A DNA stretch of 64,000 bases from Gongronella butleri (Eukaryota; Mucoromycota; Mucoromycetes; Mucorales; Cunninghamellaceae), in the NCBI GenBank assembly GCA_025201375.1, contig JAIWZP010000032.1, positions 248,001 to 312,000 of the forward strand, given 5' to 3'. Below are positions 46,780 to 59,484 of this stretch, piece by piece. The notes beneath the pieces are model-generated. The model was not told where the DNA came from and did no database searches. It saw nothing but the letters and a program-made list of their open reading frames with translations. The position numbers and the translations under genes are program-made. Position 1 is the stretch's first letter. Each line of letters begins with the position of its first letter.

Positions 46780-47560
46780 CGCCACGTTCGAAAATCTCGG
46801 ATTTTCCAAGAGATGCAGTCGAGGATTTGAAAAGAGCCACGTTCGAAAATCTCGGATTTTCCAAGAGATGCAGTCGAGGATTTGAAAAGAGCAAAATTTA
46901 AGTCCTCAGATCGCCACGCCATTCAACCGCAGGGTTATGTCATCCCCAATGACCGATACAGATGCAATAAAAAAAGGAGGTGCATCTGCTGGTTTCCGCG
47001 TAAATTGCAATTTGCCTCTTTTTTTCGTCTCAAGTCAAAGTCGACGAAAATTGGCCAAAGATCTGCGAAATAGAGACCATCAGAAAGATCTCAGTCTGCT
47101 GCGTGCATGGATGTCAATGATCACTGCAAAAAACGAGATCCGGGCAGAATTGATGCGAACAGGCCATTTGCGGGGCAACTTTGACGCGTGAAAAACCGCG
47201 TCAGACATCGTGTTGCACGCGTCTGTTCCTGATCAATTTCATGCACCTGGTGTCCCTCTTACTAGTGGGCACGTCGGCGCGGTTCTATGAACGCGTTTTT
47301 CCCATGCAATTCGCGCTTGAATTTTAATCTAAAATCACGAATTGCTCGCCAATCACCAGATCGACCCCACTGTTTTTTGGCGTTTTCAGTGGTATCTCTC
47401 TGCTTTGTCCCTTGTGTGGAAGTTTGGTGGAAATCTGAAGTCCCATTTTTTCAATTTTTAGTTTGGGCGCTCGCTACGACTAAAATTTGATTTGCGTATG
47501 GCGCGCCCCGATGCCTTTTGGCACCTTGCAAGTTGGGTGCCATTCGAGGTTTCTAGCCCG
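46780..47560 (+). repeat. Dispersed repeat family B, copy 3
   Basis: Contains every B landmark in plus orientation: GGATTTTCCAAGAGATGCAG, TCGAGGATTTGAAAAGAG, AGATCGCCACGCCATTCA, CGGCGCGGTTCTATGAACGC, GAAGTTTGGTGGAAATCTGA and GCTCGCTACGACTAAAATTT. The same order is seen at 63300-63960 and inverted at 3270-4090. Confidence 0.8.
46782..46891 (+). repeat. Exact 55-bp tandem duplication inside a family-B copy
   Basis: The block 46782-46836 is repeated without a mismatch at 46837-46891. Both copies begin CCACGTTCGAAAATCTCGG and end GATTTGAAAAGAG. The other B copies carry this block once. Confidence 0.9.
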
Positions 47561-48433
47561 CCATTTCACGCTACACTGTATTTAGGGTCGTCATCAGGAC
47601 TAGCTGATCGATTTTAATTGCCCTTCTGTTAAAATGGGCCATCCGGGGTGTTTCTCCTGGCACCCTCAAGCAAATGGTCACAAATTTGAAGCAGGTTACA
47701 GTGGAGGCATAAGCTCGATAAATGCCAAGTTTCGTGGACACCCAACCCTCTCCCCGCATGAATGCCAATCTCAAAAAGCCAATTTATTTTTGCGAAGCGC
47801 GATTTGACGCGTTTCTACCATCCAAACGGCCGTCAATTTACACCGCAGGTGGTTCAAATCTGTTTGCACCAAACGCGCTCCAAATCAGCAATGGTTTATA
47901 GATATTACGAGCGTCTTGATTATAATGCTAATCATTTTAGACGATTACTTTATGCGCTTGTAGAATGTAACTGGTCAATTCCTCTCAATGTTTTAGTACA
48001 CTTTCGTTGAGCGCACAAGTCAATGTATACAAAATTTCAGAGCGATCTGTCCGGCGGATGCTGATAGTTCACCTTCCCTGCAAACATGTGTAGCAATTTG
48101 TCTTTATTTCCCTTCTGGGGCGCAGAAATATCTTGCCAAGCATGACACGAGAGTTGCGGTCCAAGTGGACGATTTACTGGGAGAATAAGACAAAAAAAAT
48201 CGAGAAAAGAGCACAGGGAGAAAGTAAAAAAGCGCTGAACAGGACAAAGAAGCAAGACGGGGAGATTTGGCTATTTATTCCTTTGAAAAGTGCACGTTGA
48301 GGGCGAAACGCCTAGGTCGTGGCCGTCCACATCGCCAAAAAATGAGTGCAGACATGCAAATGATCTCAATCTCCTTTTCTCTTGTCAATGCATCAAAGAG
48401 TGTTAAAAAAAAAAACGCGAACAACCTCTCTCT

Positions 48434-48464
<31 letters not shown>

Positions 48465-48479
48465 TCGTTGCCACGCGAT

Positions 48480-50345
48480 TTCGCTCTTCAAGTCGCTGCT
48501 AGTACGACTATGAAACTGGCGCTTAATCAGAAACTTGCTCATCTGGCCCCCAATTTGTACATGTGGACGGCAAACCCAATTCTCCAAAGATGTTGATTTT
48601 TTCGCAAATCGGTTCAGTCGGTCCTAAGAAATCTCGAGATTCGTGTTTGCTAGTGAAAATCCAGAGCAAAAGCAATATTTTACGCGTTTCTTCCTATGAG
48701 CATAACCGTATGACGCCAAATTTAGACCAGTGGATACTTGACCCAAAGCTTCGAAGACGTTAAGATTTTTCAGAAATCAGATCGCCCAGTCCTGTGGAAA
48801 TGCGTTTTTCATAAATTCAGGGCTACAACAGGGTTAAAACGATCCCTGAAGGCCAACTCGCGGAGAACTTGACGCGATGTCCCCAAAACACAAGCGTTTT
48901 CACCGCGTTTGGCTGCTGATTCATTTGAGTTGTCTTACGCGTCGGGGCGCTCAGCCGTTGCCGCAGTACGAGACCAAATGGTGCAGATCTTATCCCTTTT
49001 CGCCTATGAAACTGGCGCTTCATCAGAAACTTGCTCATCTGGTCCCAAATTTGGACCAGTTAATGGTAGACCCAATTTTCCAGCGGTGTCAATTTTTTTC
49101 ACGAATCGGATCACTCAGTCTCGAGAAATCTCGAGATTCGTGTTTGCTAGTGAACACCCGCGCCAAACAATATTTTTCGCGTTCCTCCCGATGAGCCCGA
49201 CCATATCGCGCCAAATTTAGACCAGTGGATACTTGACCCAAGACTTCGATGATTCCAAGTTTTTTTTTTGCAAATCGGATCACGTTGTACTGAGAAAATG
49301 CATTTTGCATGAATTCAGGGCCAAAACAGAATAAGAATAGACCCTAAAGGCTAACTCGTCGAGATATCGACGCGATACGTACATCCAAACTACAAGCGCT
49401 TTTACTGCGTTTGGCCGCTGATTCATTTGAAATGACTCTCGCGCTGAGGCGCTCAGCCGTTGCCGCCGTACGAGATCAAATGATGGTGGTTTTATCCCAT
49501 TTATGCCTATGAAACTGGAGCTTCATCAGAAACTTGCTCATCTGACCCCCAATTTGTACATGTGGACGATGAAATCCAATTCTCCAAAGTTGTTGATTTT
49601 TTTCGCGAATTAGTTCACTCGGTCCTGAGAAATCTCGAGATTCGTGTTTGCTCGTGAAAATCCAGAGCAAAAACAACATTTTACGCGTTTCTCCCTATGA
49701 GCCTGACCGTATGACACCAAACTTAGACCAGTGGATAATTAACTCAAAACCTCAATGATTCCAGTTTTTTCGGCAGATCGGATCATTCAGTGCTGAGAAA
49801 ATGCATTTTTCATAAAATCAGGGCCAAATCAGGGTTCAAACGACCCTTGAAGGCTAACTCGCCGAAAACTCGATGCGATGTTCTCAAACCACAAGCGCTT
49901 TTACCGCGTTTAACCACTGATTCATTTGAGGTGACCCACGCGTCAGGGCACCCAGCCGTTGCCACCGTACGGGACCAAATGGTGGTGAATTTACCCCTTT
50001 TACTCCACTCTGGCTGCTTCGGCTCGTCGGGTTTTTGTTCATCTGCTCCCAGCTTTGGACCGCACAATGTTGAACACAAAACTCTAACGATTTCAAGTTT
50101 TCTCGGCGGTCGGCCTGCTCAGTCGCGAGATACATGTTCTCGGGAAAAACTAAGGCCAAAAATTAACTTTTCTGTGTTTCTCTCGATGGGTCTGATCATT
50201 TGGCCCAAAATTTTGACCAGTTAATGACAGGCTCAGGGCTCTACCGATTTCAAGTTTTTTCGGCCATCGTCTTAGCTCAGTGCTGAGATGCGCGTTGCCT
50301 GTGAAATCCCGGGCCAAAACGATCCTTGGAGGACTAGCTCATGGG
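48480..50345 (-). repeat. Tandem array 2, period about 500 bp, opposite orientation to array 1
   Basis: The landmark complementary to GCGAGTTAGCC (GGCTAACTCG and variants) falls at about 48851, 49349, 49853 and 50331, spacings of about 498, 504 and 478 bp. Other shared words are CGAATCGGATCACTCAGT, GATTCATTTGA, CAGAAACTTGCTCATCTG and CTCGAGATTCGTGTTTGCT. Units within the array differ by many substitutions, so it is old. Same unit as 10600-12070. Confidence 0.85.
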
Positions 50346-52905
50346 ATATCGGCAAAGTGGCTTTAAACTTGGTAAATTGGTCGTGGAGGTGGTGATCACG
50401 CTTAGCCATACAATTCCAAACAACATTTAGGCGACCGTTCCGTACCTACCTATGATACACTTTTGAAATTTTGATTTTTTTTATTACATCTTTATCAAAG
50501 GACAAGCTCCAAGACTTCAAATTTTGTGATTTGCTTTCAATGTCCTTGATGAACAACTAATCCAAGTTTGACCAAGATTGGATCACTGTAACACCAGTAA
50601 TGGCAAATTGGCCGACTTTTGGCGCTTTCTTGATTTTTGTTCAGTGTTGCATGGACCTTTTGCTCATCGAACTTTTTGCAAATAATTGGACCTCTTATTA
50701 CGTGTTGCTCAATGTAAATGAAATCGATTAATTATAGAAAGGGACCAAGTAAATCGCAAAAAAATGTGCTTTTGAGGCAATTGCTTGCTGTTCACCCATC
50801 CACATCGTTTGAGTTGCAAAGCAAATTTTGTTTTTCTTGGATTTGGACGCCCTGGAATTCTAGTGGCGTTCATTCCAAGGTAGCCCTTGGCATGATTGGC
50901 CCGATGTTAGCCAAATGGACGTGATTTTGCATCTTTGTGGCTGCGCGGGGCCCATGGGCGCTGCCGAGCCCCGCTTAGCAAGTACCAGAAATAGAGCATG
51001 GATCTGCTCATTGAGGGTGCCATTGACAGCGATTGGACCGAGAATACGGTCTATACCTGGCACCCGATTTTCTTGATTTGTTTTTAGGCGTGCACCGGCC
51101 CAAACGGTCCAACATAGCAGGTACCCTCGTCTCACGAGCATATATTTGGCATGCAAAACGGACAATGCGCGCGTGTGCAACGGCACCCGTGCGTGATCTA
51201 GGCCGTGGCACTCGATTATGCACGGAAAACGAACCCAGCAAGCGCCGACAGAGCAAATAGCGGCGTGGGTGGGTGTCTGTAAATCACGGTTGCGCGCGAA
51301 CAGCCCCATTGTTCGGAGCAACAACGAATCTTATGTCATTGGGGACATCGTCCACCTTCAACACCTTCTCCGCACCTCATCACGCCAAGGCATGGCACTT
51401 TATGCACGAAAAATGTCATGGAAGGTGACGACATCCATACCAACCTGACGACACGCGTGCGCCACGCTTGGCGCCCCACCTTTTTTTTTTTTTTTTTTTA
51501 GACTTGTCCAAGACGCGCGGCCATCAAGCAAATCTGGCTCACGTGTCATTGTTTTGCCCCCTTCAGATGTGAATCAAATGGGGACATGGCGTGGTGACAC
51601 AACAGGCGGAAGGCCACAAAAGGTAGGCAATTTGGGTGGGTGAGAGTTTGGCGCGCGGCCCCTCCCCCCAATTGACGTGGGCAAAAAGACGAAAAAAAGT
51701 GTTCCAAAGAGAATTCTGGCAACCTGCCTGTTTCGCACGGGCAAGAACGGCACCCAAGTGTGCTCATTTTGTATTATGCGATCAAACATCACTGAAATAT
51801 AGCAAAAGGGGTATAATCCATCCAGATGATGCAGGTTAATGATGTCTCCTTTTTGTTGCAAGCCTCCTTGATCTTAGTCATCTGCAGATTGACCCTGGCG
51901 ACTGGGCAGTGAGCCCGTGACATCCAGAGCCTGGAGGGAAAAACAAGATGATGCCAAAAATGGGCGATTCGCCTGCCATGATCCCTTTCATCTCCGAGGG
52001 TTACACGGGGCATCGTCAGCATGGCAAGAAAAAGGGAACAGACCGCCTCTAAGCACCAAATTTAGACAATGGGCGTGCCGCCTCGACTTTTTTGCGGACG
52101 AAATGTTTGTTGCGCCCTGGATACGACCATCGTGGGTGAGACAATCCACACCGGGGTGTAAAATCCTGAGAAAGTCGCATGAAGTTTAGGGTTTGTCCGG
52201 TCGATCACTCCACAATAATGGACCCATAGCACGATGAATTGATCCATGAGAAGCAAGTCCAAATTGTGCTGCTGCCAATTGTCCACTTGATTGTGATCAT
52301 GGGATCACGCGTTTGCCCTTTGCAGTCAAAAGAGCAAGATGCGTGTGAGGCTTGGTTCACGGCTAAAAGATTAGCGTCCTCCTGGGGATCGCCCCGTTTT
52401 TTCTGTCCCCCCTTTTTTTTCCATGGTGGTGCCAAAAAAATCTGTTCTTGGTTCTGCCCGCCAATTTTTTTATATGCTTCCAAATGGGGCGACTTGGCCC
52501 CTCTCGTCACGACGATGCCATAATTTGGCCAAAAGTGATCTACAGGCCGTCTTTGCACGCTCCTCTTACTCATCCTATTTGTCAATTGGGACGCGTACAA
52601 CCCGAGAAACACAAGAAAGCAACAAAACAAAAAAAAAACAAAAAAGGGGGGGAGGGAAGAGCGATCAAGGAGAGAGAAAAAGTAACAAACAACGGGCTCT
52701 TGACAGCGGCCTCCGTCCCCCAAACCTCTCCTTTATTTTTAGTGCTGCTCATTGTCATTTGTAACAGGTCTTTGCTGTTTTTGGGCTGGCCGAAATTGCG
52801 GGGCAAGGGCTTTTTTGTGTCATAGCACGTCATTAAGTTCCCACATCTTCCCGCTGCTTGCCTTGATGTGCGACCGGATCATGATCTGTTTGTTTTTGAC
52901 TTGCA

Positions 52906-52959
52906 CACGACGCGAAAGGAGCAAAACTTGACCTTTATGTGCTCCTGTTTCGCGTCGTG
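52906..52959. repeat. Inverted repeat / potential hairpin
   Basis: CACGACGCGAAAGGAGCA (52906-52923) pairs with TGCTCCTGTTTCGCGTCGTG (52940-52959), an 18-bp stem with a 2-base bulge and a 16-base loop. It is isolated in gene-free sequence. Confidence 0.8.
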
Positions 52960-54354
52960 AGGGTGAAATCAGCCAATTGGCCATGAACTAAGCTTACATA
53001 TGGGTGGAAGATTCCGTCACACCGTCTCCTGAGACATTAAAATTAGGCTACGCACGAGTCGTTAATGACCTTGAGCTCCATTTGGTACGCTTGTGTGTAA
53101 AAAAGATGGCGCGTGCACCCGTTTTGATGACCCCGTCATCACGATAATGGATGCGCATCGGCTGGAAGCGAGCCACTGATTGTTTGTCAAAGCCAAAGCT
53201 GTCCTTTTTCATCTTGCATCTCCATGCGCCAATGCGCCATTCAATGCAGCGGACATGCAAATGATGACGTTGCGGCCGTACAATGCAAATGAACTCCTCC
53301 CCCCCCCAATTGCCCACAGGAACACAAAGACAACGTGGCCCATTAGCACCAGAAACCTTTTCTTTAGCCACGTTTTTTTTTTTTTTTTTACTCAAGCTGT
53401 CGTGTCCCCTTTGCCCTTGCCTTGCCTCCCTTTTTGTCAATGGCCAAAACAAGCATAGGTGTGCATGACCCCTGATGAGACACGCCTTTTTCACCAATTC
53501 TTTTTCTTTGTGTACAATGCACTGGACGCGTAGTCATCTTACGTAAGGACCAATTTGGCCCTTTTCTCCTTTTTTTTTCAATCAATTGGTGATCCATTGA
53601 AGGAGTTGGGCAGTGGCATGGGCGTCTCGCCCATTGTTGTCGACTTTGCAGGTGCAAAGAAAATTTTTTTTTGCATCCGTGTCACCCTGTGCCCTTTTGC
53701 GGATGCCATCCCGGAATGGCCGGTGTATTTGTCTCGAATGCGCGCACAAAAAAACAACGTGGCAAGGACTTTGGTTGGTGTCACTCATCGAGGAGCCAAA
53801 TTGGTTCACACCGGCGCTCTCTTAACCCGATTTGGACCCTTGCTCAAAACCAAGGAATAAAAAAATATTCCACCACTTGGCTCTCGTGCGACATGAAGCA
53901 AAAAAGAGAGTGGAACGGCGACTTTTATAAATTGTTGCCATTGGCTCTTGGATCGCGCTCTCCCCCCCAATTTCATCGGGTTCTTGCCTATTCGCACGAC
54001 AAGCGTGGTCGTTTCCCCGCTTCTGATCGCAATTGCCCCTGGGCGGATCTTCAAAATGTGAGCGTGTCATAAGCGTCTTTTTGACGATCGCGCCAGAAAA
54101 AGGAGAAAAAAAAAAAGGAACGCGTGTCTTGCTGCTCGGCAGGAAGCGAGAACAAATAAGCGTGTCGCGCTTTTTTTTTATTCTTTTACAAAAAGGTAAA
54201 TGCAAAGGGATGCATGCGCTTTTCAAGCTGTCACGAACATCATGTGGGAAAGACGTTTATCCGTGTGGTGCAATGCTTATTTTGGGGGGAGGCATTCCCA
54301 GTAGGGGGAAAGCTAATCATGCCCAATCCCCCAAAAATAGATTTCGCACTGTAG

Positions 54355-54362
54355 TATAAAAA
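54355..54362 (+). promoter_or_regulatory. TATA box of the Zn2Cys6 regulator gene
   Basis: TATAAAAA 104-111 bp before the ATG at 54466, followed by a T-rich leader. Matches spacing seen at 43986. Confidence 0.5.
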
Positions 54363-54465
54363 GAGGCATGATCCTTTTGCGGCTGTCTTTTTTTTTCTTT
54401 CATTGTCATTAGAAATTTTTATAAGCCTTTTTCTCGCCTCTTCTTTTTTTTTTTTATTCCGTATC

Positions 54466-55775
54466 ATGCATTCTACGCCATTCTTATTGCCCAATCTGTC
54501 CGGCTCGCCATTCATTGTGGAGAGTCAGAGCCACATGTTGCCTGATCGCCAGGCCACCCATGCTTCTTTTGCTCACGAGATGCCTGTTTCTGCGAATTCG
54601 ACCATGCCCATGCCCACCAAGTCGATGTCTAGTATGGTGGAACACAAGTCGGCCCTTCCCAAGCAAAAGCGCAAGCAAGTCAAGAATGCCTGCAGTAATT
54701 AGCACAGGGAATGGTGTGATGGAGGACATGGCCCCCCTTAATTTTTTTCTTTTTCTTCTAGTCAATTGCCAAAAGGCATGCAAAAAGTGTGATGAGGGCC
54801 GTGCTTGCCAGCGCTGCGTCAAGCTTGGCATTGCTGCCACCTGTGTGGACTCGCCTCGCAAAGAGCGCCTCAAGGGAGTCAAGCGTGGACCCTATAAGAA
54901 GCGCCCCAAGAGAGGTAAATTTAAAAACGACAGAAATGGGGCATTAGCTCACCCTTTTTTTTTTTTTTTTCTTTTGTTTGTAAAAAGAGGGCAAGAGTCT
55001 GCCCAAGAACATGAAAAAGGCCAAAGCGGCGTCTTCCGGTCTTTTGAGCGCGCCAGCGCCTTTGGCGACAATGTCCTCGCATGAGATCGTGTGGCGTCCA
55101 TCTGTGATGTCGTCTGGGCCCGTGCAATCGCCAGATGCACCGATGACGGCGATTTGCAATGGGCCATCGCATGGCAATTCGCTGATTTATCAAGAAGACA
55201 CGTCGTACTACTCGTCACCGTCCATGATCTCGTCCATGTCTTCTGTGGCGTCGTCCAACACGTCGCCTGCATCGCTCAACATGTCGCTGCCCCCCGATAC
55301 CCACCAGCACATCTTCTCCGTCGAGGATTTGAAGCCCGTCAACCTTACCGAGCCCATTTCCGCTTGCAATGTCAGCACCAGCAGTGTGCCTCTCGACACC
55401 ATGAGCATGGCGTCCATGGATACCACAAGCATGACGTCCTGCTCGTCGCCTACGTGGTGGTTACCCGCCGAATCTTCACAAAATGTTATGCCTGATCTGT
55501 CACAACCCATTTACGAGCACCAGATCAAGAGCGAATCCGTCGTTTACGACCAGCAGCCCATCTATGCCCAGCAGCAGCCCATCTACAATCATTACATTCC
55601 CCAGCAACAACAACAGCAGCAGCATCAGCAGCCTGTTTATTATCAACAAGCTCAGACCCAGCCGCAAAGCGCCATGTACATCACGTCGCAGCCACTTGCA
55701 AAGGAAGAATCCGTCTACTACATGGACGCTTCGTCCTTGGACTGGTTTTCCAATACCCCCGTTCCCTTTGCCTAA
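54466..55775 (+). CDS. Zn2Cys6 binuclear-cluster transcription factor
   Basis: Three exons (54466-54694, 54762-54914, 54988-55775) give 389 aa. A basic N-terminal stretch (LPKQKRKQVKNAC) leads into the cluster near residues 76-102, with spacing CX2CX6CX5CX2CX8C; the second residue pair is split by intron 1. A basic linker (KRGPYKKRPKR) follows, typical of the DNA-binding region or nuclear localisation. The rest is Ser/Met/Pro-rich, then Gln/Tyr-rich (PIYNHYIPQQQQQQQHQQP), fitting an activation domain. There is no fungal-specific middle-homology domain. The RxCQRCxK pattern resembles the Rds2/Ert1 (gluconeogenesis) group, but this is suggestive only. Glycerol kinase lies 1.5 kb downstream. Confidence 0.85.
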
Positions 55776-57279
55776 GCACAAAATCCCCCATTTCCCATTC
55801 TTTTTCTCTTGTTACCCACCTCCATCATCCTCTTTATCACGTACACTCATTTAATAAGGTTTCTAATGACTAGCCCATTGCTCGCTCCCCCCAATTGTAT
55901 GACCCTTTTCTCCCCCAAAATGCATCGTGCCGCTGCGCGTCTCTATTTTTTCTCTTTTTTTTTGGAATTGCCCCATTTATGCCTGCATGATCCCTTATTT
56001 TTTATTATTATGACCCCTCGTATCTTGTATATTTCCATCTTCCACAGCATAGACTTGATTTTTTTCTCATTTGGCCCCTCGTAGATCTACTTTCATGCCT
56101 TTTTTACAAAAAATAGACGAATATAAAAAGCATTCTTTGATTGGCTCTATTGGTGCCATGTGGTTGTTGGGTGAAATGTTGGACAAACACGGATGCAACT
56201 TGCCATATCGGGCTTGTCGAAAGCATGGGATACTGTATCGCTTTTTCACTTTTTTTTTTTTTTTTTCCTCCTGGACCACCGATTTTGCCACGCGACGCCG
56301 ACGAGTGAGCGTGCGACCACCCATGCAACGAGCTGCATCCTTTATCCATGCTAAGAAAAAGCGCGCACAAGGGCGCGTGGGCGAGGGAAGGCGCACGAAT
56401 GGGGCTGCAGCTTGATCATGCCATGCAAAAATGTATTTGTGAACAAAGCAAATACGTCGTGTTTGTCATGTTTTGCAAAGCATATGATTTTTCCACCTGT
56501 TCTTTTGGAACAAAAGAGGTTTTGCCTTGGCTCGTCACCAAATCGAGGCGCGAGCGCGCATGGCTTTTATTGCCAACGCGGCTCTTTACCCAATTTGGCA
56601 CCTGCTTGGTTTTCATTCGTCATGGTGCAGGCTGCCAAGTGACAACCTTGCCCCTCCTGGGTTTGAGTCCAAGCTGTCAAGATCATCGAGAAAGAAAACG
56701 AGGGGGGAGTGCCGGTCATTGCTTCCATGTCGTGAGACAAAGCGTGTTTCGGCTCATTATCAATCTTTTCTCTTTTCTCTTTTTTTTTTTTTTTTTTCTG
56801 GGTCCCCATCTCGCCTCAGCCATCGATTGTAATCACAAATCGGCCCCCCGGGTGCTCTTGAACACACATTTGGTCATGTGATTCGTGTCGCCGATGAAAG
56901 AGGAAGCGAAAATGTGGAAACCTATCAAGATGATCAATTGATTGCGGGAAGAGCAATGAGCGGTGCAACGAACCCCGAGGGAAAAAAGGGGGGGATGACC
57001 TTACATAAGTCGCAATTGAAAAAAAAAAAAAAAAAAATTGGCCGGGCATGGCCGCATGGACCCCTTTTTTTTTTTTTCTTCTTTGGCGATGGATTGCGCG
57101 CATCCATGTAAAATTGGGCAACTCAGGGTTTTGCTTTGCTTTTGCCTGGGATTTTGGACGGATTGGGACGGAATTGGCTTTTGGGTTCCCCGGAGACGAA
57201 ATCCCCCGAGATCTGGTTCTTTCTTTCCGCGTGCTTTCTCTTTGTGTCTCGTTTTTTTTTCGCTTTTTCTTGTGCTGCG
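55776..57279. other. Intergenic: 1.5 kb between the Zn2Cys6 gene and glycerol kinase
   Basis: No supported gene. Open frames cross T-runs (56250-56266, 56778-56799, 57064-57078) and encode Phe/Lys strings. No match to repeat families A, B or the 500-bp unit. Probably promoter and 5' UTR sequence of the kinase. Confidence 0.55.
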
Positions 57280-59239
57280 ATGCCAAACACGTATATTGGG
57301 GCTATTGATCAAGGCACCACTTCGACACGGTTCCTCATATTTAATGACAAGGGCCGCCTGGTCACGTCGCACCAGCTGGAATTCGAACAAAACACGCCTC
57401 GCCCGGGGTAAAAAGCTCGTTTTGTCGTCGATGCCGCTTTTTTTACACACGTTTTTTTTGTTCCCTTTGTCCAGGTGGCTCGAACACGACCCGTATGACC
57501 TGCTGGACACCGTGATCCGGTGTGCCGACGAGGCTTTACGCAAGTTTGGTATGATGGGACGCACGTTTTCGCATATTAAAGGTAAAATTGGGCGCGCGTG
57601 TGTCCTGGCCGGTTGCTGACATTGCATGGTTTAGGCGTGGGCATTACGAATCAGCGCGAAACGACGCTTGTATGGGACCGCAAGACCGGTGAGCCCCTGT
57701 ACAATGCAATTGTGTGGGGTGACACGCGAACAGACCGCATTGTTGAGCGACTGAGGCAGCGCGATCCCGGATTCAGCATCGAGGACACCTGCGGCCTGCC
57801 TATTCACAATTATTTCTCAGCCGTCAAGCTTGTGTGGCTCATGGAAAACGTCCCGCGCGTAAAAGAGGCAATTGAACAAAAACGCGCCAATTTTGGCACC
57901 GTCGACTCTTGGCTGCTCTGGGTACGGACTTTTTTCGTGCATGAAAAACATGAAAGATGGGAAAAACACGCGAAACAGCGCGTTTTTTGACGCGTCCTTT
58001 CTTGTTTAGAACCTGACGGGCGGGATTCAAGGTGGTTTGCACATCACGGACGTAACCAATGCAAGCCGAACGCTTCTCATGAACCTCAAGACGTGTCAAT
58101 GGGATGATCAGCTGCTAGAGTAGGTGAATTCGCGACCCATTGGAACGCGTCGCGCCAAAGCTCACGCTTCTTTTTCTTTTTTTTTTTTTAGGTTTTTCGG
58201 CATCCCAAAGGACATGCTGCCTACGATTGTGTCGTCGTCCGAGGTGTATGGCAAGGTGCGTTGGGGACCGATGGATGGGCTGCCCCTGGCCGGGTGTTTG
58301 GGCGATCAACAGGCAGCATTGATGGGTCAGCGGTGCTTTGATAGCGGCGACGTGAAAAATACCTATGGCACGGGCGCGTTTTTGATGATGAATGTCGGCA
58401 GCGAGCCTGTGCGGTCCAAGAACGGGCTCTTGTCCACGGTCTTGTACAAACTCGGCGACCAATCGCCTGTTTACGGTCTTGAAGGCTCGACCGGTGTCGC
58501 TGGCGCCGCCGTGCGTTGGCTGCAGCACAACCTGGGCATCATCTCAAAAGCTACCGACATGGATGAGCTTGCGTCGCAAGGTACAAAGCCATATTTTGAC
58601 TTGGATGTGGGCCAATTTTTTGACGTTTTTTCTTTTTTCTTTTTTTTTTTTTTTTTTACAGTGGAAGACACGGGTGGCGTGATGTTTGTGCCTGCATTTT
58701 CGGGTCTTTTTGCGCCGTATTGGCGCGACGATGCGCGCGGGACGATGGTGGGATTGACGCAGTACACGACACGGCATCATGTAGCACGCGCGACGCTGGA
58801 ATCGGTGTGCCTCGCGACGCAAGGCATTCTTGCCGCCATGAATGAGGACAGCCACATCCCGCTCACACGGCTCAAAGCCGACGGCGGCATGTCCAATTCC
58901 GAGGTGTGTATGCAGCTCCAGGCCGATCTCTTGGGCATGACGGTCGAGCGACCAAAAATGCGCGAAACCACGGGCCTCGGCGTCGCGTTTGCCGCGGGGC
59001 TCGCGGTCGGCATGTGGTCCAACCTTGAGGAAATCAGGTCCTTGGAAGAAAACAGGCAGGTCGATACCTTTGAGCCTCAATTGAATGATAAAGGTAAGAA
59101 ATCTCTCTTTTTTTTGAAATTGCGCACCATAGTGACGCGTTTTTCATTTTTTTTCGTGTCAGATCGACAGCGCAAGCTCAGGTTATGGAACGCGGCATTG
59201 GAACGCAGCTATGGCTGGGCAGCAGTGCTGGATGAATGA
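57280..59239 (+). CDS. GUT1: Glycerol kinase
   Basis: Seven exons (57280-57407, 57475-57581, 57635-57921, 58010-58119, 58192-58580, 58662-59093, 59163-59239) give 509 aa, the FGGY-kinase norm. Visible motifs: phosphate loop [12 protein letters not shown] at residue 6, [32 protein letters not shown], the FGGY-type [56 protein letters not shown] (the FGGY signature region) and [11 protein letters not shown]. It phosphorylates glycerol to glycerol-3-phosphate with ATP in the cytosol, the entry step of glycerol catabolism. Every active-site block looks intact. It ends 245 bp from the end of the convergent transporter gene. Confidence 0.97.
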
Positions 59240-59484
59240 TAGTTTTCAATGTTTTTACTCATTCTATTCACGCACACAGGCCCTGTCTCACTCTCCATGT
59301 TCCTCCCCCCTCTCCCTTGTACATAACATCTAAATATTCATCAAAATTGCCTCGGCATTCATCCATTGAGGATCGCAACCTTAAAAAAAACGAAATTTAT
59401 GCTCTATGCATCATGTCATCTCGAGATCCAATGTAAAATACATGTATTATTGATGCCGGTACAGTATATCGTAAACAAATGTAA

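Larger units (their letters stand above)
46235..54465. other. Gene-free region, 8.2 kb
   Basis: The largest gene-free block. From left: inverted family-A copy (46320-46735), family-B copy (46780-47560) with a 55-bp internal duplication, 900 bp of nondescript AT-rich DNA, tandem array 2 (48480-50345), then about 4 kb (50350-54350) with no recognisable repeat or gene. Frames in the last part (such as 53555-53860 plus) are under 110 codons and have no partner exons. A near-perfect inverted repeat lies at 52906-52959. T-runs of 18-20 bases occur at 51480 and 53371. Confidence 0.65.

Noticed and set aside
48480..50345. Possible CRISPR-like array because of regular repeats
   Set aside because: Units are about 500 bp with no short constant repeat and variable spacers, and the genome is fungal.
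53555..53860. 101-codon plus frame (residues such as GDPLKELGSGMG)
   Set aside because: Crosses a T-run, has no partner exons, no recognisable motif and no promoter-like leader.
58544..59080. 178-codon minus-strand frame opposite glycerol kinase
   Set aside because: Shadow of glycerol kinase exon 6; crosses a poly(T) intron and has no start context.
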